This document shows positions 25,036 to 35,875 of a DNA stretch of 64,000 bases, piece after piece. Both the position numbers and the translations under genes were made by a program. Within the stretch, counting starts at the first letter, position 1. Each line of letters opens with the position of its first letter. Source of the DNA: Prinia subflava (lineage: Eukaryota > Chordata > Aves > Passeriformes > Cisticolidae); NCBI RefSeq assembly GCF_021018805.1, contig NC_086247.1:142100102-142164101 (forward strand), read 5' to 3'. The notes under the pieces are model-generated. The model saw only the letters and a list, made by a program, of their open reading frames with translations. It had not been told where the DNA came from and did no database searches.

Positions 25036-26357
25036 AAGTTTCTGTGTTTTCCTTACTGGGCTCTAAAGCTAAAGAAAAGGAATCAAGCCTAACCCTGACA
25101 TGACGTGATGCTGTGACACAGGGAACATCTGCATGCCTAGTCCTCTTGAGAAAATGACCAGGCTTTTTATTTATAGACAGCACAGTTTCTGGGAATTTCA
25201 GTCAAGAAGCAGGATGCCGCATTCCTATGCACTGCATAGTTTGGAGGAAGGGGGGAGGAAATCAGTCATTTCCCCTATTTGGATCTAAGCAATCCACAAG
25301 TTTTTCCATTAGTGAGTATCTGCACATTAGGGTCTTGAGCAGCATTGTAACACTGAAGGATGTTGCATCAGATGTGGAATTTCCAGCTTGGCTTGGCTTC
25401 TGCTGCCTGTTTCCTGATATTTTTTTAAAATGAATTGTTATTTATTGTTTTTTATCAATTGTTGTTTTCTCCTAAATGTGAAGTTTTAGAAGGTTGATAT
25501 GCAAGCACAAAGCCAAATTCTGTTTTACTTTTGATTTGACTCTTCTCTGTGCTTGGTTGGGGTTTTGCCCTGTGCCTGATTTGTGTGGACACTGGATTTT
25601 TGCACTGAGAGGAACTGTATTGTCTGCTCTGTGGTGACTGACAGGACGATTCAAGGAATTTCAGCTGCTGCAGTGGGAACTTGAGAGTTAGGGTGTCGTT
25701 GGCCTTCTTTGCCTTTGTTCACCTCCTTGAGAGTTTTGCTTTGGGGAAAAAAAAAGCAGATACACTTTTGTTTGAGGTGTTTCTACCACTCTGTTGAGAT
25801 TAAGAGTGTATCAACCACATATTTATCGTCCTGTCCTCAAGCTTTTACAAGGAAGTCCTCAAAGAGTTTAAATAAGAATCTGATCATATTCTCGGTAAAA
25901 GAGTTCCAAGAAGACCTGGTTCTGAATACACTTGTTGCAGACTGGAACTTTTTTCCTTTGTGTTATCAAAGGCCATTAAATTATTTCACAATGAGTAACG
26001 TGTGGTACAAGTTTTAGAGCCATATAACTGGTTATTAATTTATTCTTATGCACAAACAGAATATACAGGGTGCAGAATGCTATCACTACAGAAATAGGCA
26101 AGCATTATTCAAAATTTTTAGAGTGTTTGTATCAGAATTTGCAGCACTATTTGTAGGAGAGAAAATAAGTCACATAGAGAAGAACACACAGCTTGTTTAT
26201 AGGCACCCAGCAAATGTCCCTTTGATACAGTGAGTGAACCCAGTTTCCTCTAGTCCTTATTCAGGATTTCCCTTAGCTCAAGTGTAAATGAACACACAAA
26301 TCTTTGCTGTGGAGAATAAGAGCCCCAGAGTAGATAGAACTGGATGCCTATATGAAA
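25036..26357. other. unique intergenic DNA, no gene seen
   Basis: AT-rich sequence without an exon or repeat that I can identify. The 102-codon frame at 25709-26017 has no known domain. Confidence 0.6.
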
Positions 26358-26390
26358 ACACACTTCTTTCTTTATTTCTTCCTTTGTTTC

Positions 26391-26575
26391 TTTTCTTTTC
26401 TTTTCTTTTCTTTTCTTTTCTTTTCTTTTCTTTTCTTTTCTTTTCTTTTCTTTTCTTTTCTTTTCTTTTCTTTTCTTTTCTTTTCTTTTCTTTTCTTTTC
26501 TTTTCTTTTCTTTTCTTTTCTTTTCTTTTCTTTTCTTTTCTTTTCTTTTCTTTTCTTTTCTTTTCTTTTCTTTTC
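26391..26575. repeat. (TTTTC)37 pentanucleotide microsatellite
   Basis: 185 bases consist of 37 uninterrupted copies of TTTTC (AAAAG on the other strand), preceded by imperfect T/C units from about 26366. All frames of 91-127 codons across it (Phe/Ser/Leu on +, Lys/Arg/Glu on -) are artefacts of the repeat. The lack of interruptions suggests active length change. Confidence 0.98.
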
Positions 26576-27785
26576 TCACTGTGCACATGGTGCACATATG
26601 AATTCTGTCCTTCTTTTTTTCCTGTAGAACTACCCTGTGGTTACTTCAATGATAAGGTTCAGCTGGTCTGACATATGACTTTCCTGCTTCTTTTCTTTGC
26701 TGTCATATTAATCTCATAAGTTACTATTCATTGTGAGTGCAACTGGGAATGAGGCAAAGGAACTGTGTTTGAGCTGTGACAATGCAAGGAATGGATGGCT
26801 TCTACTTTTTTTTTTCCTTCTTTTTTTTTTTTTTTTCCTGGGTTCAGAATTTTCTCTCTTGAGTACCAAACATTTAAAATTTGAACATGAAAGTCTGAGA
26901 TACTCATCACAAACTTTCTTCATAGTTATTGGAGAAAAATGAGTTTTGGTAGGGGTGTTTACTTGCCCTGTCTTGGGGGCCTACTTTTATCCTCTGTGTG
27001 TGAAGGGAACTGAGAGCTGGGCTGGACACAAGTATGTGACAAAGTCAGAAAATTCACAATAGGTCAATCCACTTCTGCATTTTTTTATTCCTCCCACTAA
27101 TATCCCACCCTTGCCCAAAGCGTTGTTTTGCTTCTCTTGAGCTGGAAATTGAGTGAGTGGGGAAGAGAGAGGCTCACTTCAATGTCAGACCTACAACAGT
27201 GTTTAACTGTGGTAAAGGTGATGGCAGGAGCCTGCAGTTTTGCTTTTCAGTCCTTGCACAGTCGACAGGTTGCTTTCTGCTTCCTTGTTGCAGTCTTTTG
27301 CTTCTCAGCACATCCTACCATTTTATTCATAAGGGAAATGTGACTGAAAATGCCAGCTCAAAAAATATCATGCACAAAAATCTGCTGCCTCTTTGTGTCT
27401 GTGCTGGCTGCCTGTGACATCTCATTCGTTGCCCTTGTAGCTCACTGCTGGTTTTTTTGCAGTCATGCTAACTGAATTTACATGCTGCAGTGTTTCCAAG
27501 ACCACTGCTGTCCTTCACCTACCCCAGTGGCACTACTCAGAGCAGGAGGAAATGGAAATGTTACAGCTGTCATAGCTGCCCTTGCTGCCTGGTCTTTGGA
27601 AAGGGAACTGCATTAGGCATTAATTATTCTTATTTCCTCTCCTTATCCTATCCTTCCTTCTCTCTCCTGCTGACCTTTCTAAATGTTAGGGAACCCTAAT
27701 TTCAGTCCATCCCTCACCTCCACCTGTCCCTGACTAGAAAAAGACAAAGAAAAATCACAGATGTTTGGTGTAGCAAGAGACCAAT
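26576..27785. other. intergenic DNA with T-rich runs
   Basis: T runs at 26806-26815 and 26821-26836, separated by CCTTC. The rest is unique sequence without a recognisable gene. Short frames at 27,128-27,417 and 27,490-27,699 match nothing known. Confidence 0.6.
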
Positions 27786-27865
27786 TGAATCATGGAATGT
27801 CCTGACTTGGAAGGGAACCACAAATATCATTGAAGTCCCGTTCCTGACACAGACTCTGTCCCTTT
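27786..27865 (-). mobile_element. CR1 LINE 3' fragment
   Basis: The + strand reads AATCATGGAATGTCCTGACT, then TTGGAAGGGAACCACAAATA, then TCATTGAAGTCCC. This is the reverse complement of a CR1 3' end (GATCAT ... CTTCCAA ... ATTCCATGATT). Only the terminal part is clear, and further CR1 homology towards 27,910 is uncertain. Confidence 0.75.
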
Positions 27866-29040
27866 GTTGCCATGCTGCCTGGGGAGCTCAAGGAGCCTGG
27901 AACAGTTCAGCAATGCCCTCATTGCACAGTGAAAATATACACTACTGCATGCCCTTACACTCCCTGAGTGCTGCACTCCTTGAAATTCAGCACATGGAAT
28001 TATCATTTATTTCACACTTTTTAGGAACTAGAGGTCAGGAATATGTCAAACTTTGTAATCCTTTTATGGATAGATACAAACTCTGTACCATGGTTCAGAA
28101 ATACCATTTGCTGGCTCTGCTGGTGGTTTAGTGATGACCCCTAAAGCTACCTATGAACAGATTAGAAAGACCTGGTATTAAACATGGGCACAGAAGTGTC
28201 TGACCAGGAGAGCACATAGAGCACTGCCATTGTTCAGGGCCCTTGAACTCCTTAAATTAATCCAAACCTCTTCTGCTGTCTTGTTGGCAGGGAAGCTGAA
28301 TGGCAACCAGGTGTGCAGGTCTGTGTATCACCTGAGACAACAGGTCTAGGCAGTGAGAAGGTTCCTCACCTCTTCACAGGCATGGACCTGCAACAACAGA
28401 TTCCTCATAGGAGCCACTGAAGCAGAAGAACCCGTTAGTACCAATATGGAGTTTGAGCAGCCTATTAAAGGCACTGTTTAATATGCCAGAGCTGACAGGG
28501 GCCTGGATTTGATGACCTACAGGGAGATTCTTTTTGCTTTTAAGACTCAGTGAATGATAAAGTCTTGGCATAAATTTACAGAGAGCTTTTTATAGTGAAG
28601 GGGGGAAAGGAGCGTGAAAGTGCAGACTGTAAAATGTTGTCAGGGATAAGTTGCCACTGATGTGGAAGGGAAAAGCTGGTAGCAACCCAAAGAGTTTATA
28701 AAACAAGGCAAGTGGGAAGGTGTCTGATCCATTGAACTTGCTTTATGAATACTCAGTGCTCTCCTTTCCCCACCTCCTTTCCTTTACACACAGGACTTGC
28801 ATGGCAGACAGTGAGTGGAATGTAATCACATTATCTGTTGTCTCTTACCATTGATTCCACAGTTTCTCTCATCTGAAGGCTTCCATGTCTGCTAGAGAAA
28901 AGTCAAAGTGTAGGCCAGGGCAAGGTAAACAACAATGCACTGTGAGAGAGGTGTGTTCAGTGACTTGAGCATAGTGACTGGCTCAGGATTAGTCATGCCC
29001 TCTCAGGAGGAAGAATTCAGTCTCCCTGGACAGGTCAGTG
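27866..29040. other. unique intergenic DNA, no gene seen
   Basis: Moderate GC, no supported exon, no recognised repeat. Short frames of 63-72 codons have no known domain. Confidence 0.55.
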
Positions 29041-29044
29041 AAAG

Positions 29045-29614
29045 TGTCTGCTCACTTCCTACTGAGAATGAGGGAACTGGTTTGAAAGCAATACCAGTGA
29101 GACTTCAAGTCAGAAATACAATTTAATAGAGAAAAGAAATAAACAAACAAAAAAGGGTAAAATAAAATAAATTAAGATAAATGCAATAGTACAAAGGACC
29201 ACTGACAGAGTCAGAATGCAAACCTGACACCCTGTTGGTCAGGGTGTTGGAAGCAGTCCGAGATAAATCCTCTTGGAGTGGCAGATTTGGCTCTGTTGGA
29301 GTAGAGATGATCCTCAAGAAAGGATCCAGTCTTCCTCTGGGAATCCAGTGGGAACAGGCTCCCTTGGTGTTTGGGATTGCTGGTTTTATCCCAGTGGAAA
29401 GGCTTTGGCTCCTCCCACTGGGTGGAGCATCTCCCAATGGAATGAGGTGATGTTATCAGTCATGTGAGAGGCCTTCAATGGCCCATTCACAGGTGATGTC
29501 CCTCGGAGGAGGATGGGTGGAGGAAGAGATAAGAAGGCACTGCCATATCTGGTGTTATCAGGTGTCCCATTAACAGAAGGCATCTGCCCTCTTTCTACCT
29601 CTAGAGTTACAACA
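29045..29614 (-). mobile_element. endogenous-retrovirus solo LTR (minus orientation)
   Basis: Read on the minus strand the segment begins TGTTGTAACTCTAGAGG. It runs through GGATAAAACCAGCAATCC (TATA-like box, 29382-29391), then CTGACTCTGTCAGTGGTCC, then a T-rich stretch with ATTAAATTGTATTTCTGACT (polyadenylation signal at 29122-29127). It closes around GCTTTCAAACCAG. This order of promoter, R region and poly(A) signal, and the phrases themselves, fit a common songbird ERVK-type LTR. No internal retroviral genes flank it, so it is a solo LTR. The 5' end is better placed than the 3' end, which may lie anywhere from 29040 to 29078. Confidence 0.7.
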
Positions 29615-32600
29615 GATAAGGAACAATATCTCCCAAGCCGCTTCAACAGATGAAAATAGAATACACACTTTTAGTTCCATTTTTCAACCCAAGACAATGA
29701 GAAAGTAAAATGGTTGAGTAAAGGAAAACAGGACAATAAGGAAAATATGTCCTTACACAAATCAGTGATATCATCTTTTTAAATATTGCATACAGATTTG
29801 GCCTACTTATCTCAGAAACAAAAGGGCCCAAAGAGAATGCACAATAAAAGGCCGAAATGCCAGTGCTTCATGTTCATCTGGTGTTCTGAAACATCCCAAT
29901 GCAGAGTTCATCAAGAAATTGAAATGAGGAAGAGAACCTACCTCCTGGAAATGTTTCCCTTCCATGCCTCAGGCTGGCCAAAAAATTAATTAAAGGTGGT
30001 CTCCAAAGCACTATCCAGGCACTCCCTGAATAGGTGGTGAAATGCAGTGACTGCTGCACACATCTCCATATTCTCTCCAAACTCTTTGGAGCAAAGAACT
30101 CCAAATGAGTTGACCTTGGCAGCATCACCATTACCTCCAGAGTCTATTTTCACTATGAGGACAAGCAGGACAGAGACAGAGCTGAATACAGAGGACTGGG
30201 GAGACCTGTGCTGAGTTGTAGATGATGGCACAGCCCAAGGTTGATTCATTCTCAGTGACTCCCCTCCTTGGCAGGATTACAGAAAAAGTACCAGCTTTTG
30301 GGGTGCAGATATGTACCCTCTGCACTGAGATGTTGGTAGGTGGTGGTTAAATTGCTTTTGTCACAAAGCTCTTACAAATTACCAGGACTAAGGAGTCCTC
30401 GGGATGCTAGTGCCTGTGCTCCAGATCCTCACTGAGGCTTTCTGCAAATGAGGATTTTTTTCCCTAGTGCAAAATTTTTTCCCTGATGAAGAATAGTAGG
30501 GTTCAAAACCAAATATCCCCTTCCTGAATAGAAATAGCTTTATGTGATCATTATTATTATATTAGGAAGAGAAAAATGATTAAGCCCTTAGTGAAGGTCC
30601 CAGTGTGCCTGTAGCTGGTAAACTGGGAAAAGGGAGGGAGCACATCTCAGCTGCTTTTGCTCTATGAGCTTGGGGGTGTCCTTTGTGCCAGGTGGCAACA
30701 CATCAGCAGAAAGTGAGTGAAGGTGGGAGCATATTTATTTCCCTAAATCCTGGCATCTGTCCCTGCATCCTTCCCTCTGCCGAGGGAGTAGTCATGGAAA
30801 CAGCCAAGGACAGCCCTACTCCAACAGCAAAGGTTTGGTCCCTTTCTGTGGGGCAAGGAGAGACACTGAGAAGGAAAAAATGCTGTCTGAGGTGACAGGG
30901 TCATCCTCGAATACATTTAGCAAGTGTCATCAAACCTTTGCTTTCAGACAGAACTGAAAGGGACAGAAGAATCCTAGGTTTAGTGCCTCCTCTAAAGGAC
31001 ACCTGAAGCAATTTTTGCTGGTTTTGCTTTATGTGAGAAAATGTACAAAAGAGCTGTTGCAATCTATCCTGTCAATAACTCCTAGACACAAGGTGCCTAA
31101 TAACATTGACACAACCGACTATAATGGCTGTGTGGGAACCTTTACATTTATTATTATACCAATGACCCATAGACTATGGAAATGTTTATTTCTTTCCACA
31201 GAAATCTTTATTTTTCTGTTAAGGACCATGAAAAGGAGATGAAATGAGAACAGAGCAGCCATATTCAGCATGATAAAAGGTAAAAGGCATTTGAACTACT
31301 TTCTATTCAGTCCCAGCTCACATTCTTAATAGGAACAATTAAAGAAACATGCCAAAGTGCCTAAGCATATATATCTGGCACAAATAGCACTGCTTTCTGT
31401 GTTACATCTTTAAAACGAGGCAAAAGATGGGAGTGAGGTACAGATCTTTGACCTTGACTTTGCTAATATAAACACACAGCACAGTGTACACACCACATAT
31501 TTTGAAAAATCCTTGGAGTGCTCTCCCCAGGGAGAGCAGAAGGAGTAGAAGGACCTACACATGACAGATGCTAATCATGTCACACTTGTGTGCACCTTCC
31601 GGATACTATGGTGATGAGGCTGTTTGAGTCTCCAGACAGAAAGAGACACAGACATTTGTGCTGAGTAGCCTGACTTCTTGCAATTTAAAGATGACCCTTC
31701 ACATATTTTTCCTATAGGTTTGCTCTGTTAATATTTATACAGGGAGGTATTAATAAACAGTAGCCTTTCATAAGTAAGTACTCAGCAAGTGAACCCACTG
31801 TCATTTATCAGTGGGAAAGGAAGGCATAATAGATTTCAGCATTTTGAAGTCTATGCACACAAAGTTTAATTTACCAGTTTTCCCAAGGGCCAGCAGCATG
31901 GATTTATAGCCCATTGCAATGAGGTCCTTGACTGTAAAACAGCTGGTTATACAAGCAAAATAATGTATAAATGATACAAATATAAATGAATATTACAGAA
32001 TAAACATAGTGATTAGAGCTGAATAAAATGCAGGCTAACTTTAATTCTGGCTACAACAGCCTGGAATAAATAATACTGGAGACTGTTAGGGCAGCTGAAT
32101 TGCTGTGTTCAGTGCTGTTGCAGAATCATTACAATATTCATGAGGGTGGGGAAATATGAAAAATCAACAGCACTGAGTGAAGAAAACCTTCCTCACCTTT
32201 TCCTTAGGGTGGCTTTTTTGAGACAGTCCAAGTGTAAATCATCTGTACATCTGACTGGCACAGAATCCATCAGGGCCCTCCAGGAAGGTGACTTGTCAGC
32301 CCAGTGACAACAGCCTGGCAGGGCAGCAGCAAACCTGGAGCACCTCTCAGAGCTCCATCCCTTTCACCCTCTATGTCCAGAGTGTGGACTCAAGGCCGCA
32401 TTCAGGTTAGAGGAAAGGTGTAATTGATAAATAAGAAGTAGATATTCCAGAATGTCCTAGCAGCGTAGAAACATTTGATTAAAGACAGACCACTTCTCTC
32501 TCTGAAACTTGGGCCATGTTGGAGTTCATACCAATCTGTTTTGTGAAAAAGGCCCAGCCATCACAATACCAGGAGGTCAGTCCCTTCCCACTCCCATTCC

Positions 32601-33249
32601 CATCACCAGCCTGCTCCATACCCACATGAGCACTCACCATCCTGGCACTGCCCACTGTGCTGCGTGTATTGGTGTTGACTCATAATAGCAGGAGACTGTA
32701 ATTAAGGTGGCTGTCTAATCTTCCAGAGAGCTAAACTGTATAACCAAAGAGTGAAATGAGCAGTTGAAAGTCCCAGGCCACATCTAAGAAAGGTTTGAAA
32801 TTAGAAACTGGGCTGGAAGCATGTGCTTTGAAGCCTTGTAACCACAACTATCTTGGCTTCCTCCTAGCCTTGACTTTCTTTCATAAAAGGAAGGAAATGC
32901 TGCTGTACCTCACAGGGCAGATCACAGAGAGGTTGATTTTTCAGGCCTCACATGCTAGGTGAGGGAAAAAAAAAAGACAAAACAAAAAGTGATGAACGTG
33001 ATGAATGTAAGCAAGCTAAATTTTTTTTATTAATCTCTATTAGGGTGGAGTGGATTATTTTTAGATTTCCTATCACTCATCTCTAAACAGTTCCCTAACA
33101 AGAATATAAAATTAAATTTTAGCTAATCTATAAATGAGAGTAAGTTCCAGGGGTTTTCCTTTGCTGAATCAGGGATTTTTATTTTTCTTTGCTACATGGG
33201 AGTCATACAATATTGTCTAATACTCTTTATTTCTTCAGTAATTGACAGA
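29615..33249. other. unique intergenic DNA, no gene seen
   Basis: No exon or repeat recognised across this stretch. A 7-bp stem (TTTGGAG / CTCCAAA) is near 30,083-30,103. The sequence near 32,030-32,160 is unique and could be conserved non-coding. A GC-richer patch is near 32,260-32,400. Confidence 0.55.
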
Positions 33250-33604
33250 GATAGTCCTGGCTCACTGATGAGGTTCCCTATGACTGGAAGCTGGCCAATG
33301 TGACATCATTCACAAAAAGGGTAGGAAGAAGGATCCTGGAATTATAGGGAATTATAGGTCAGTTAGTCTGACCTCAGTACTCAGTCAAGTAATGGAACAG
33401 TTTATACTGGGTGTCATCAAGCAGCACTTATAGGATGGCCAGGGTATCAGACCCAGCCAGGATGGCTTTAGAAGGGGTGGGTTGTGTTTGACCAACCTGG
33501 TCTCCTTTTTGGATGTGGCAATTGGTGCCATGGTTTAGTTGAGGTGTTAGGGCTGGGTTGGACTTGATGATCTTGAAGGTCTCTTCCGACCTGGTGATTC
33601 TGAG
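33250..33604 (+). mobile_element. CR1 LINE fragment with reverse-transcriptase remnant and internal deletion
   Basis: The 5' part (to about 33,510) encodes, across a frameshift and stops, the CR1 reverse-transcriptase signature. It reads DWKLANVTS, then GNYRSVSLTSV, QVMEQ, and a degraded GFRRG-type stretch ending in LTNLV. The sequence then passes directly into the CR1 3' end (GGTTGGACTTGATGATCTTG, TCTTCCGACCTGGTGATTCT). About a kilobase of the normal element between these parts is missing, so the copy carries an internal deletion. It is inactive. Confidence 0.88.
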
Positions 33605-33650
33605 AAATTTTTCTGCTTGCTGTTTTACAATAGTAACACTTTTAGAGCCA

Positions 33651-34189
33651 TGGTTGAACCCCAGCCAGCAGCCCAGCGCCAAGCAGCCTCTTGCTCACTC
33701 CCTCAGAAGTGGGATGGAGGAGAGGTAAAAGTGGAAAAGCTCATGGGGGGAGATAAAGGCACTTTAACAGGTAAAGCACACGCAAATCAAAACAAGGAAT
33801 TCATTCACCACTTCCCATGGGCAGGCAGCTGTTCAGCCATCCCCAGGACAGCAGGGCTCCATCACAGGTAATGGTGACTTGGGAGGACAAATGCCACTAT
33901 TGCTCTGATTGTCCCTCTTTTCCTTCTTTTTTTCCCACAGCTTTATACATGAAGCAGGATGCCACAACATGTGGGATACCCCTTGGGTCAGCTGGGGTCA
34001 GCTGCCCCCTCCCAACTCCTTGTGCTTCCCAGCCAATGGGGTGGGCTGAGGGACAGAAAAGGCCTTGATGATGTGTAAGCCCTGCTCAGCAGTAACAAGG
34101 CCATCTCTGTTTCCAGCAAAAATCCAAAACACAGACACATACTAGCTACTGTAGATAAAATTAACACTGCACCAGCCAAAACCAGCACA
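33651..34189 (-). mobile_element. endogenous-retrovirus solo LTR, well preserved (minus orientation)
   Basis: On the minus strand it begins TGTGCTGGTTTTGGCTGGTG and ends GGCTGGGGTTCAACCA, giving TG...CA ends and 539 bp. It includes TGCTGAGCAGGGCTTACACA, a TATA box (TATAAAG, reverse of 33941-33947), CACTTCCCATGGGCAGGCAG in + orientation, and a degraded poly(A) signal (GTTAAA near 33765). This matches a widespread bird endogenous-retrovirus LTR family. A 10-bp tandem duplication (GGGTCAGCTG) is at 33985-34004. No internal retroviral genes are present. A matching target-site duplication was not obvious. It starts 46 bases after the CR1 copy ends. Confidence 0.85.
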
Positions 34190-34401
34190 GCAGAAAAAGA
34201 GAGAAAAATAAAATCTTGAGTGTTTATTCTAAGTTTGTGTCTCTCCATAATAATGAGGTAAATGGCTTGTACTTATAGGAAAGAAGATGGGGCTCTGTGG
34301 CCTAAAAGTTCTGATGATGCTACTAGTAAATCCAATTTCCTTTACTTTTTAAACATAAGTTTTGTTTAATTGAAATATGACATCAATATAAACATTTATA
34401 T
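34190..34401. other. unique AT-rich DNA
   Basis: No gene or repeat recognised between the LTR and the hairpin. Confidence 0.6.
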
Positions 34402-34434
34402 TTTTCAAATATAAATTCAATTTATATTTGAAAA
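34402..34434. repeat. perfect 14-bp inverted repeat with 5-nt loop
   Basis: TTTTCAAATATAAA (34402-34415) is the exact reverse complement of 34421-34434, with loop TTCAA. The stem is AT-only apart from one C/G pair. It could be a cruciform-forming site or the end of a lost DNA transposon. No second copy was seen. Confidence 0.9.
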
Positions 34435-34539
34435 TTCAAGTTCAAATTTAGAAGCAAAAGCTAGTTTCCATGAAATAATAGTTCTTACTTCTTCATGGTA
34501 TAAAAGATGGCTTTCTCTAACCTAGTACAAGTTTTATCT

Positions 34540-35770
34540 AGATGTTGAGCCTAAAACAAGGGACTCCAACCAGTGTTATGATGAAAAAGTTCCCACATCA
34601 AGGTCTCCTTAAGCTGCAGCCTATCCTTGACAAACCCTTGCCAGGCTCCCATCTGGAGCTCTCAGATCACCTTAGTCTGAGCCCTGGACCTGGCCCCAAG
34701 CTGGCAGCCACACCAAGACATTCATGCCAACAAGTCCTCTCTGTGCTCCACCTTTCCCACTGCCATCTCCTTTCTAATCCCCCCACTGCTGCTGCTTTTG
34801 GTTTTCTTTCACCAGTCCTAACCCTACTGATAACAATACACATAACCAGAAATTTCTTGCAAAAGCATTCTCCTTGCAGCCTGTGCTTTCCTTTGCTGGT
34901 CACACTCCAACTAAAGCTCTCTTCCTCTCAAATCTAGTGGCAACTTTAGCTCCAACCCTACCTAAAGGCTGAGCCTTACACAAAGCTCCCTGCACAAAAA
35001 AATTCTCACAGAATTTCCTCTTCATCTTACCCTTTATTTTGGCAGCTCCTTTCCAATCCCACAGCACTTGGATTTCTCAGTTATCTCTTTGCTCCACCAC
35101 TAACACCACTAGGCATTAGACTGGGTCCTCAAACATGTGTCCAGATGCTTAACCCCCCACACATACATTTGTTCTTTTGGCAACCTATTTTTTCTCTCTG
35201 AATCCCCTTCTCAGCCATATTCCAACTGCTGGTACAAGCTCCCACTTTCTTTGATGCTTAACTCTGATAATAAATATAAAAGTAACCTGAGCCTTGGATA
35301 GGATATTATGGTCACTGACCACACGAAATAGTCTCCCAGGCAAGGTTTCCAGTCTTTACAGACTACTCTTTCCTTTGCCCTCCAAGTGAAGTTCTTGGGT
35401 CGTTTTCTTCTCAGCTTTAAATTTGAAAGTAAACCTAACCTTAACCTGAGCTTTAGAAAGGCCCAAAAATATGGCTTTGTCCAAAACGGCCTCATGGAAA
35501 AACTGTCCTGTTGTCCTATCATTTTGCTTTGGCAGCCCACTTTTCACTCACACTCAATGGGAGTTCATGGTTCTACCTTTCTCTCTCTAAAATGATGAAT
35601 TTAAGCCCCAGCCTAGCAGTAGTCCATATGTCCATGCTCCTTCAGGCAGTTTGCTCTTTGCTCCCCACCCTTTGCTTTGGTATCTCATTTCCAGCTGCAG
35701 TGCTGTGATCTCTCTGCTCCTCACCCCCAAACCTTTCCCTAAGCCCACCTCAAACGGCAGCAGCTGTACA
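34540..35770 (+). repeat. degenerate tandem array, period about 150-160 bp, pyrimidine-rich
   Basis: Related phrases recur at near-regular spacing. CTGAGCCTT-like words lie near 34,546, 34,676, 34,967, 35,288 and 35,448. Steps are 129, 291, 321 and 160, close to one or two periods. Each is followed 50-80 bases later by a TTTGGCAGC-like word, seen near 34,873 (CCTTGCAGCC), 35,037, 35,176, 35,528 and 35,676. Pairwise comparison of 34,966-35,100 with 35,446-35,590 keeps the same order of words across the unit, at roughly 60 percent identity by eye. Several units also hold a CCTAACCYTAAC-like word before CTGAGC. It matches no satellite I can name. The overall C/T richness could exaggerate the likeness. 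Confidence 0.5.
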
Positions 35771-35857
35771 GAAAGGCAGCACAGCTCTGATGTTCTTTTT
35801 CAGCTTTTAGTCCATGCTTTTATCCTTTCTGACTATTTATCTTTGACTTCTGAAGAT

Positions 35858-35875
35858 GGGGGGGGGGGGGGGGGG
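35858..35875 (+). repeat. G18 homopolymer
   Basis: Eighteen consecutive G, followed by AAAGTGGGAGG. It lies 90 bases after the degenerate array. The run is prone to length error in sequencing and can form G-quadruplex structures. Confidence 0.95.

Noticed and set aside
26250..26671. Lys/Arg/Glu and Phe/Ser/Leu frames of 91-127 codons
   Set aside because: They are products of the (TTTTC)37 repeat.
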